A stretch of 64,000 nucleotides of DNA from Haliotis asinina (Eukaryota > Mollusca > Gastropoda > Lepetellida > Haliotidae): NCBI RefSeq assembly GCF_037392515.1, contig NC_090290.1, forward strand, positions 35,861,253 through 35,925,252, written 5' to 3'. Each line of letters begins with the position of its first letter. Within the stretch, counting starts at the first letter, position 1. The notes below the pieces were generated by a model. It did no database searches. It had not been told where the DNA came from and saw only the letters and a program-made list of their open reading frames with translations. This document shows, in pieces, positions 55,843 to 64,000 of the stretch. The position numbers and the translations under genes are program-made.

Positions 55843-58800
55843 GTAATGGATGAAGTGTGTTGACATTTGGCCAACTCGACCTGCGTGATGAGCGGGCGGG
55901 ACTACAGGTCCTTTGTCACCAACCACAGGGCAGAGGAGATGGGTAAGTGTCAGGTCATTGAAATTTGGACATACTTGTATGTAAATGAACTTCTGAGGTT
56001 TTTTTTGCTTAATTTATTCCCTCTCTCATCAACTGTTTGTGTTTTCTTATTAATATACAACACCTCTTTCATTTTGTTTACAAGTGTGTCTGTCATCAGT
56101 AAACAAAGATGTAGTCAGGTGTGAAAAGTTCAGTGTATTTTGGAGACATACTGGTAGCCAGATCATTTTAAAGTACATTTTATATGATCAGTGAAATTAA
56201 TTGTATGTAGTAATATTGTGGAATTATTTAAGTTAAGGGCACATCATATTCTAAATAAGTAAGAATTCACAAGCAAAGAAAATTCAGTTTTGCTCTTGGG
56301 TAAAGATAAATTTCAAATTTCCTTCAATTATAATCAGGAAATGGGCATCAAATGGACAGAATGTTTGTTGATAATGAACAGTACATTGATGGAACCCTGA
56401 TAAATGACCATCGTACGAGACCAACTCTTGACCAAGTCAGATTGGGATAAGTTGTATGACTGTGACACTTCTAGCACCTTACAGGCAGCTTGAAGTAACC
56501 AGGTTTATAATGTCGTAGTGCCCTAAGCACGCCCAAGTACATGGATACAGGTGCTTCATAAATGTCCTTTATTAAGTCATGACATCTTCCTTTGAAAAGT
56601 GCACACTGTTTGCCAGACTTGATGTCTACAAATAAAATGAAAATAAAACGTTGTTACTTTGTTTGATTGTTATTGTAAATAAATGTAACAATAAAGTAAA
56701 AGAATTTTAAAAAATTCAATGTTTGTTCTAGAAAATATCACACTTTATTTTGAGTTCTAATGTCAACTATGTCCATCAATAAATGACATTAGCAACATAT
56801 AGGTCTGTCAAACATGTGACATTAGCAACAATAATTACAGGACATATTAAAAAGAAGTAATGGAAATATATAATTAATATATGTGCATTAGATTAGATCA
56901 GTAACAAATCTACCTCAAAGACATCAAAGATTCGCCATGGTCTGGGGTCCGTGTGTGATACTGGTTCTTATACAAACTTCACGGGAACCAAATTTTCTTC
57001 TTTCACCCCAGTCTTGGAACTGCAATTAAAGAGACTAATCACTTAATCTAAACCAACATCATGCTCGCTAGATCCACTACCCACAAAATTCCTCTTTGGA
57101 TTAGTGGACGTGCTTCTTCCCGTGATAACAAAGATTGTAAACACCAGCTTGGCCACTGGAAAGGTGCCATCATGCTTCAAAGAGGCAGTTATCAAGCCAC
57201 AAATCAAGAAACCAGCTCTTGATGCTCAGACCTTGAGCAACTACCGCCCGGTATCCAACTTGACATTCATGTCAAAGATTCTACAAAAAAGTTGTTAAAG
57301 CACAGCTCGTGGAACATCTTCAAAAGTCTAATCTGATGGACAACTATCAGTCCGCATATAGAGTGGCACACAGCACTGAGACAGCTCTAAACTGTGTTAT
57401 GAATAACATAAAAATGTCTGTTGATTCTGGAGACATCGCCATGTTAGTCCTGTTAGACTTATCAGCCGCGCAATGCTGCTGAGTCGTTTGGAACATGACT
57501 ATGGCTTGAACGGCACTGTCCTGGAGTGGTATTCATCATACCTTACAAATAGGAAACAGTTTGTCCACATAAATAAAGCTATGTCCCGCAGTGAAGTTCT
57601 GGCCTGTGGTGTCCCTCAAGGGTCCGTGCTCGGTCCGATCCTTTTCACCATGTACACAAGACCTTTGGGACACTTGATATCAGAGAAGCATGTGGCTCAT
57701 CATTTCTATGCTGATGACTCGCAGCTGGTAGACAGTTTCAGACCCACCTTAGCAAGTCAGATGGAATCTTTGCATAACATGGAAAGTTGTCTCGACAATG
57801 TCAAATCCTGGATGTCAACCAACATGCTTAAATGACGAAAAGACAGAGGCCATCATCATCGCTCCACCTTCTAGACAGGAAAAATCCCGGCTAACCCACC
57901 TGCAAATTGGACAGTCTCTCATACTTTTCTCGCCTCATGTAAAAAATCTTGGTGTTTTTATTGACTCTTCTCTTACTATGGATAAGCAAGTAGACCATCT
58001 CTGCAAAGTATGTCACTTTCATTTGAGAAACAGGATCAATCCGTCATCTTCTTGCAGCTGAAACCACAGCCACTCTGGCTAGATCGCTCATACTTTCTCG
58101 TTTGGATTACTGTAACAGCTTACTGGTGGGAATATCAGGAGATCAGCTGAACAGACTGCAGAGGATACAGAACAGGGCTGCCCGTATAATAACCAGGACT
58201 AAGCTCCATTCTCACATCTCCCCAGCTCTACAGTCACTGCACTGGCTCAGGATCTGTGAAAGGATTGACTTTAAGATCCTTTCTTTAGTCTACAAGTCTT
58301 TTCAAAACACTGCCCCTGTCTATCTTCAGGACATGTTTGCCCACTACAAGCCCTCTAGAAATCTCTGATCAGCTGACCAACTGCTCTTGACTGTACCAGT
58401 GTATAAACTGAAATCTATTGGGGCTCGATCCTTCTCACATGCAGCTGCCTCATTATGGAACTCTCTCCCATTTAACCTCAAGAGTGCACCTACGCTATCT
58501 TTGTTTAAATCTGGACTAAAAACGTATCTCTTCCAACGCTACCACTAACTGTATCCACTGTTGTCCGCCCTGTGCATATGCATAGATGTCATACGCGCTT
58601 TGAGCATGTCCCTCAGTGATGTGGAACTAGTGCTTTATAAATACCCTTATTATTATTTATTATTATTACCTCTCTGTGATAGTTTCTTACAATTCCAGCT
58701 AATATTTTAAAGCCATGATTTAGTGTGCTGTTACTACTGCTATGATGGACCTAAATGTTGCTAATGTCTGCCAAATTCTAGCAGTAACATCCTGTATTTT

Positions 58801-61800
58801 TTTTAAATAACATAAAAATAAGTGGCGGTGTCATATTTTTCATATTTTGTCCGTTAAGTATCCACAGACCATTAAAACGTATCATAAATATTCTGTTTTT
58901 CGTTTCTTCAAAATTATTATCTGTAATCACTGATGTTTGCACTTTTCGATGGACGATATCTCTGAGTATCAGTGCAACAACTGTCTTTAGTCACAAAAAA
59001 GGGCCTTCAAATTACAAAGCTACACTTGCCAATCCCACAATGTAGTATACCTTACTACATGCAAAAGCTGCCAGAAACAATATGTAGGTGAGACTGAAAG
59101 ATGTTTCAGAATCCGACTAACAGAACACTATGCTGATACCACACACAAGCAAGACAAACCTGTTGTACTTCATTTCAATTCGGAACATCATGGCAAAAAT
59201 GATCTTCAATTCCAAATCATAACCCAACTCAGAGACAACCCAGACTCTGAGACAACCCAGACTCTGAGACAACCCAGACTCTGAGACAACCCAGACTCTG
59301 AGACAACCACCAAAACAGAAGATCTCTTTAACTGAAGTGGATATTTGAGCTCCATACGTTCTACCTGCAAGGACTCAACGACAGGACTATAGGCTGAAAT
59401 ATCCCTTTCTCCTTCTCTGTCTTTAGCAGATGTTGAAGAATGTGTGATAGGTCATCTTGGCATTTACCCTGGTAGATTGCTATATGGTACTGGTTGGGCT
59501 TCAAAGATGTCAGTTAGTTAGGGATTGTTCATAAGTTTTGGCAGGGGACAGTGTGGGATATATATCATATTTATGGAGAAGCATGTACAATGTCGGTGAC
59601 CCCGCCTAAAATTACAAAATTGATGACACTCCCTAGCACATGTGTACAAAACTGATGACCCCCCATTCTCATTGGAACAAAACATGTGTCCCCCCATTAA
59701 AAATCATCCTCACCCTCCCCTAGCCATGAATAACGAATGGTCCCTGATTACTTCAGTATGGCACACGATATTATTGACTGAAAAATTTCATTCACCATTT
59801 GTGTAGATCGCCTTGTCCGTCGGATGTCAGATGGCGTACGCAGCAACATGTACGACCACAATGTGGACTACAACAAACTCAAGGCCATGGCAATGGAAAA
59901 GAGGTTTTCTGGTCACAAGACATTAATGAAGGTGCAGAAAATTGAGCAGCTTTCGAAACAAACAAAAGAAAACCATTTGTTGAAACAACAGCGTTTAGTA
60001 TGGCAGAAGGAATTCATACACTTGAATCATCTCCGCAAGAAGCAGGGGGCCGAAATTGATCTACATATTCAGGAGAATTGTATCATAGCAGCTTGTCGTC
60101 AGCTGTATCAGGACGCTGAATACTACCAGGCTGGACTGGACAAAGACCTGGAGAAGTTTAAACTGGACACTGTGGAACCGGTGTGGAACCTCAGGTAACC
60201 CTGTTAAAAGAGTATGAAATTGTGAAGATTGGGTTATGTTTAAATTGACCAGTTAATGTTGAGAAGAAATATTGCTGTACAACATATCAATCACGGTGCT
60301 GTTGCTGTAGTTGTGCTCAGCTTATATTGCGGAAAATGAAGGTGTAAGGTGCTTGTTGTTTGTCATTAGTGTGAGGATGGATGATGTAAATGCATTATGC
60401 CATTACCTTATGCCACCCATTTCAATTTTCTGTGGTACTGTCTTAAAACTCCTACCAGCCACATACACAGACATGAGCTGTATGTCCAAGAGCTGCCTTA
60501 ATGTTGTTTCAGCACTGACTTGATGTTGTTCTTCAGGGATGACCCAATGTCAGTGTTCCAGAGATGCCAGCTGTATTTGTCCCAGTGATGACATATTATC
60601 GTTCCCGATATGACTTGATGTTATTGTTCCCGAGAAGACTTGATGTTGTTCCAGATATGACCTTTTGTTCCAACAGTGACCTGATATTGTTTTTCCAGGG
60701 ATGACCTGACCTACTGGCTGAAGGAGAACAAGGAAGAGTTACGTCTGGGCGCCCCGGAGGTGATCGAGCATCATGCACAGATTATGGACACCATTGCCTC
60801 TGTCAAACAGCAGCAGAAGGACATCTTGGATAAACTGAAGCAGGAGCAACGATGTCTGGAACAGGAACTTCTGTCAGGTGGGTTGTTGTCATGGTTACAG
60901 GAATACAAGAGAGTCAGTTGGTGTTACAACAGTCCAGCTGACCAGTATGTGAGCAAGACAAATTACTTTCAGATGTCAGCTATTCATGAAGCTTTATGAT
61001 GCAACTGTTTTTTCCTCCAAGTCAATGTAAAACCCTGTTACCCCAATACCTTTTGCTCGGACATTTCAGATGAATTGTTGGAACTGTGTCCCCCTCAGAT
61101 GGAGAAGCGACCCAAGTTTGTTGATGGTATTCCTCCTGAGGCTTACGATCTCGAGTGTCCAGATGAGAGTTTGAAGGTGTCAGTACTTGAGGAATTCTTG
61201 ATCTTGGATCAGAAATATTATGCCCGCCTCGCGAACCTTGACAGCAGACACCGCAAGGCTTTGAGGTAAGTGTAGTTGTAACAGTGTGAAAAGTTTATAC
61301 AGATTTGGCCTTGTGCATTGTCATGGCAATAAACCCATTTCACTCACTCACTCACTGAAACACCAGACTATCCATTTATCAATGTTCTTCCTGTTTACAG
61401 CAGTGACCATACCGGTGGCTGGGACGATGAGGACCACTTCACATTTGTGGCAGTATACGACCAGTATCCCACCGAGTTACAGAACAGGCGGAAACTCCTT
61501 GTGGATAGACTGAAGCGCCACCTACCTCACATGAACAGGGCAGAACTTGTGAGTTGTTAGCTTATTTCTTTAGGATCCAAAGCACAATTTTAAGGTTATC
61601 TGAGCAGTCTATTCAATATAAGGCATCCCATGTTGGTTAAGTTTATAGCTTTGCTTCTATGCCCTATATGTGTCTACCCCCTGAATGAATACATTTAGAA
61701 AGTGGTCAAATGTAACATATGGGATTACACTTTCTTAGTAAAGTATGAATTCTAGTGCTTGTTTGAGTTTGCATTGAGTAAGCATATCTTTTTGGCCATG

Positions 61801-62389
61801 GGAACCGTGCCAGTCAATACTAATTACCATTTGTCTGACTCTTTTCTAACATTTTTGTAGAAGTGGTGATGGCTGTGTGGGTTTAGGCACCTGACTTAGG
61901 TGCCTTGGGTGTGGGTTCGAACCCCAGATGGGACTCAACTCATAAAAGTACTGGAATTTGTACTTTACTAAGAAAATGTAATCCCAAATATAGCATCTAT
62001 TACATATAACATATATGGGAAATCATCAATGACTTACAAAGCAGTGATCACAGAGGATTTACAGTCATTTTACACACACTTCACTGACTTTGTCCACCAT
62101 GTGAAAAGCATGGTTTTGCTGTAGAAATTAACAATCCACATTTCCAAGAGGTGGAATAATTTTTTTTGTGTGTTTTCTGTAGATGGAGCATGAAGACTGG
62201 TGGCTAGATTTCAAGCATTACAATGAGCGACACAAGTCCATCTTGTCCGACTGGCTGCGTGACCGTCGGGAGCTGTTGGTGAAGGCCAGGTTGGTGTTTG
62301 CTGAGGCTGCTGCTGCTCAGGACCTGGAGGACCTGAAGGAGGACAGCAGACAGAAACAGCTAGAGCTGTGTGAAGCCCTGTACACTCAG
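55843..62389 (+). CDS. CCDC148: CCDC148-like coiled-coil protein, first six coding exons, 3' end outside the window
   Basis: Coding segments 55888-55942, 59807-60194, 60699-60877, 61070-61265, 61401-61548 and 62183-62389, with 5' UTR from 55843. All junctions are GT-AG and in phase: 1173 nt, 391 codons, no stop. By recollection of human CCDC148 (about 590 residues), matching blocks are VDYNKLKAMAMEKR near the N-terminus, LECPDESLKVSVLEEF, YDQYPTELQNRR, HLPHMNRAELMEHE and QKQLELCEALYTQ, in the same order. Lys/Glu/Gln-rich stretches predict long helices. The remaining roughly 200 residues should lie downstream of 64000. Function is not established; related coiled-coil proteins occur in cilia, but that is inference. 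Confidence 0.88.
55846..55888 (+). promoter_or_regulatory. Two uORFs in the CCDC148 leader, the second overlapping the start codon (TGATG)
   Basis: 55846-55863 encodes five residues (MDEVC). 55850-55888 encodes twelve residues (MKCVDIWPTRPA), and its TGA shares one A with the main ATG at 55888. Such overlap favours reinitiation, if the mRNA includes this exon from 55843. Confidence 0.5.
55888..55942 (+). CDS. CCDC148: CCDC148 coding exon 1
   Basis: Encodes MSGRDYRSFVTNHRAEEM plus one base. Acceptor TTTCAG at 55842, donor GTAAGT at 55943. The ATG has G at -3. Two short upstream ATGs lie in the same exon. Confidence 0.8.
57040..58670 (+). pseudogene. Decayed non-LTR retrotransposon (CR1/L2-type) reverse transcriptase
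   Basis: Reverse transcriptase blocks in order: LSNYRPVSNL, LLDLSAA (motif A aspartate), GVPQGSVLGPILF, FYADDSQL (catalytic YADD), KNLGVFID, then the C-terminal LDYCNSLLVG, LQRIQNRAARII and LWNSLPF ending at TAA 58548. The copy is broken by a 1-bp frameshift near 57290, a small deletion near 57470 that removes the residues after motif A, shifts near 57830 and 58035, and a stop at 58366. The 5' part and endonuclease are missing. The 3' end (CTTTATAAATACCC then ATT repeats to 58670) is typical of CR1/L2-like elements. It lies in CCDC148 intron 1. The clade is inferred. Confidence 0.85.
59003..59395 (+). pseudogene. Penelope-like element fragment with GIY-YIG endonuclease
   Basis: Reads CQSHNVVYLTTCKSCQKQYV then GETERCFRIRLTEH and HFNSEHHGKNDLQFQII. 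This fits the VYL..C..C...YVGET...R..EH pattern of the GIY-YIG domain in Penelope-like elements. A 17-bp tandem expansion interrupts it, and after a frame change WIFELHTFYLQGLNDRTIG matches the usual end. No reverse transcriptase is attached. It lies in CCDC148 intron 1, 410 bases before exon 2. Confidence 0.75.
59234..59306 (+). repeat. 17-bp tandem repeat inside the Penelope-like fragment
   Basis: Just over four copies of GACAACCCAGACTCTGA, nearly identical, so the expansion is recent relative to the host fragment. Confidence 0.9.
59807..60194 (+). CDS. CCDC148: CCDC148 coding exon 2
   Basis: Largest exon, residues 19-147 plus two bases: VDYNKLKAMAMEKRFSGHKT, then KTKENHLLKQQRLVWQKEF and an EIDLH block. 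It is predominantly helical and charged. Acceptor TGTGTAG at 59806, donor GTAACC at 60195, phase 2. Confidence 0.9.
60699..60877 (+). CDS. CCDC148: CCDC148 coding exon 3
   Basis: Encodes DDLTYWLKENKEELRLGAPE through KQQQKDILDKLKQEQRCLEQ, a likely coiled coil. Acceptor TTTTCCAG at 60698, donor GTGGGT at 60878, phase 1. Confidence 0.88.
61070..61265 (+). CDS. CCDC148: CCDC148 coding exon 4
   Basis: Encodes DELLELCPPQMEKRPKFVDG, LECPDESLKVSVLEEF and LDQKYYARLANLDSRHRKAL. Acceptor TTTCAG at 61069, donor GTAAGT at 61266, phase 2. Confidence 0.9.
61401..61548 (+). CDS. CCDC148: CCDC148 coding exon 5
   Basis: Encodes SDHTGGWDDEDHFTFVAVYD, QYPTELQNRRKLLVDRLKRH and LPHMNRAEL. This is the most conserved block relative to human CCDC148. 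Acceptor TTTACAG at 61400, donor GTGAGT at 61549, phase 0. Confidence 0.92.
61700..62010 (+). repeat. Foldback repeat with tRNA-like centre (family C)
   Basis: The arm GGGATTACACTTTCTTAGTA (61721 on) is answered by TACTAAGAAAATGTAATCCC (61967 on). In the centre, 61863-61935 has a box B-like GGTTCGAACCCC. It occupies half of CCDC148 intron 5. Confidence 0.7.
62183..62389 (+). CDS. CCDC148: CCDC148 coding exon 6
   Basis: Encodes MEHEDWWLDFKHYNERHKSI through QKQLELCEALYTQ (69 codons). Acceptor CTGTAG at 62182, donor GTGAGA at 62390, phase 0. The last 18 bases are copied in the downstream minisatellite. Confidence 0.92.
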
Positions 62390-62722
62390 GTGAGATAGTG
62401 ATGCCCTGTATACTCGTGTGAGATAGTGATGCCCTGTACACTGAGGTGAGATAGGGATGCCCTGTACACCCAGGGGCGATAGTGATGACCTGTACTCTGA
62501 AATGAGATAGTGAAGCCCTGTACACTCAGGTGAGATAGTGAAGCCCTGTACACTCAGGTGAGATAGTGAAGCCCTGTACACTGAGGTAAGATAGTGAAGC
62601 CCTGTACACACAGGTGAGATAGTGATGACCTGTACAGTCAAGTGAGATAGTGATGACCTGCAGACTGTGGTGAGATAGTGAAGCCCTGTAAACTCAGGTG
62701 AGATAGTGAAGCCAAGTACACT
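62372..62722 (+). repeat. 28-bp minisatellite containing the CCDC148 exon 6 end and its splice donor
   Basis: About 12 units of GAAGCCCTGTACACTCAG (exon part) plus GTGAGATAGT (intron part). Units at 62512-62539 and 62540-62567 are identical to the exon-intron junction, while the nearest units (62400-62510) have more changes. Read through in frame, the true donor gives GTG AGA TAG, an immediate stop. Confidence 0.95.
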
Positions 62723-62723
62723 C

Positions 62724-62818
62724 ACTTTGTGGTGGTGGGATAGCCTAGTGGTTAAAGCAGTACCTTGCCACACCGCTAACCCGAGTTTGATTCCCCACAT
62801 GGTTACAATGTGTAAAAA
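62724..62818 (+). repeat. tRNA-like SINE (family B), 5' part
   Basis: Box A-like TAGCCTAGTGGTTAAAGC and box B-like AGTTTGATTCCCC. It is truncated after TACAATGTGT, about 20 bases before the Tigger-type element. Confidence 0.8.
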
Positions 62819-62839
62819 ATAATGAAACAAAAATACATA

Positions 62840-63988
62840 CAGTCAACTCTCGTCTGTCCGACATTCAATGATCCAACATTCACGTTACTCCGACCAAAAA
62901 TTAGGGAACCATTTAAAACAGTGATTATTACTCTCCTTAATCTGACATTCTCGCATTCAGACTCCGACACAGCAAATAACAAATAACAATAGAGCAAGCT
63001 GTATAAAATGCTTACAACCGACCTGAGTTTTCATCACGACGAGATGTCTGTCAGGAGTACACCACCTGCTAAGCGAGCCCAAGTAGAAATTACGCCATTG
63101 ATCAAGAAAGAAATCTGCCTTTTGAAGAAAGACAAACCCCAGACAATACAACAACAAGTCATCACTTTTGCCTAGCAGAAGTTTGCTGTGAAAATTGGAC
63201 TATCAACCGTATCTGACATCCTGAAGCAGTCTACTAAGTGGTTGAGCATATCTATGACTGATTCCAATGTTTCAAGAGCTAGAAAACCCCAGCAGGAGGA
63301 TCTTGAAAAGGCGTTATTTTTGTGGTTTACTGATTTTAGGAGTAGGTCAATTCATGTGAATGATGAACTTGGTTCCCAAGCTATTGGAGGTCAAAACATC
63401 TTTGAACACACTGCAAATATTTCTAACACACCACTTAGATGTGTTTGATGTTAGTGACCTCGACTTCCTTGACAGTAAGAAAACAAAATTGCTGAAGGCC
63501 TCCGAAAAAACTGAACAACAAAAAACAATCAAAGACTTTTTTAAATAAATATAAGTTATTGTTCACCAGACGTCAACATGCTAGTGTAGAAGCAGTTGTA
63601 TGAAAACAGTAGCACATTCAACATCTGGTTAATAATGGCTGCTGATGTGTGGAAACAAACATGAGTTCTGTGTCAATTTAGTTGTGACATTCATGTGAAT
63701 GTAGGTATGAATCTGATTGATTATATGATTTTATATGTATGTTATACCATCTATGAATGTTAATAAATCATAACAAGAATGTATTGTGTATATTTTTTAT
63801 TACTGTGAATACTTTTGCATACGATGACCGGATGTAGTATTTCGGATATGCATGCAACAGAATGGCAATCATGAGCTTTAGTAAACAGTGATACATTGTA
63901 TTATAACACAAATACATTAATCCGACACTCTCCTTAATCTGACATATTTCTCTGCACCCACAAGTGTCAGATAAACGAGAGCTGACTG
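62840..63988 (+). mobile_element. Internally deleted pogo/Tigger-type DNA transposon
   Basis: Inverted ends: CAGTCAACTCTCGT at the left and ACGAGAGCTGACTG at the right, with further matches inward, flanked by TA at 62838-62839 and 63989-63990. From 63044 the + strand reads a CENP-B/pogo-type N-terminal DNA-binding region (KRAQVEITPLIKKEICLLKK, one in-frame TAG at 63173, then LSTVSDILKQSTKWL and QQEDLEKALFLWFTDFRSRS). The catalytic core is missing. In another frame to 63548 the C-terminus reads SEKTEQQKTIKDFFK, a PCNA-interaction (PIP) box of the kind known in pogo transposase. Non-autonomous relic in CCDC148 intron 6. Confidence 0.85.
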
Positions 63989-64000
63989 TATGTCCCTGTC

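Noticed and set aside
62211-62830. Minus-strand frames of 104 and 156 codons
   Set aside because: They are reverse readings of CCDC148 exon 6 and its 28-bp array.

Overview
The window looks like nuclear DNA of a marine gastropod, most likely an abalone (Haliotis). The grounds are split genes with GT-AG introns, many copies of two short repeat families that end in a CTCACTCACT tail, and protein-coding exons that read as invertebrate orthologues of human genes. The genus rests on recognising the repeats and was not checked by a search. Two protein genes are supported, both on the + strand. There is no operon, rRNA, tRNA gene or CRISPR array.

Layout. 1-14228: upstream DNA without a recognisable gene, filled with SINE-like repeats and inverted-repeat DNA elements. 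14229-41070: an ABCB6 orthologue (half ABC transporter) in 19 coding exons. All exon phases join into one 852-codon frame with a TMD0, an ABC core and a complete nucleotide-binding domain. 41071-55842: intergenic DNA with a 3' minisatellite, an 86-bp satellite with higher-order structure, several MITE-like elements, a nested SINE pair and a MITE inserted inside a minisatellite. 55843-62389: the first six coding exons (391 residues) of a CCDC148 orthologue; the C-terminal part lies beyond the window. Its first intron holds a decayed CR1/L2-type LINE and a Penelope-like GIY-YIG fragment. 62840-63988: an internally deleted pogo/Tigger-type transposon with TA target duplication.

The most unusual structure is shared by both genes. 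Four introns (ABCB6 introns 1, 5 and 14; CCDC148 intron 6) begin with a tandem repeat whose unit contains the last bases of the upstream exon plus the 5' splice site, so each array carries a ladder of copied exon ends and donor-like sites. In all four the reading frame hits a stop at the junction or within two codons of it, so use of a copied donor should give a truncated message. Four of the six intronic minisatellites seen are of this kind. A second theme is that two unrelated-looking SINE families share the same 3' module and CTCA tail, suggesting one LINE partner.

The two genes do not obviously work together. ABCB6 is a membrane transporter linked to porphyrin and metal handling. CCDC148 is a coiled-coil protein of unknown function.
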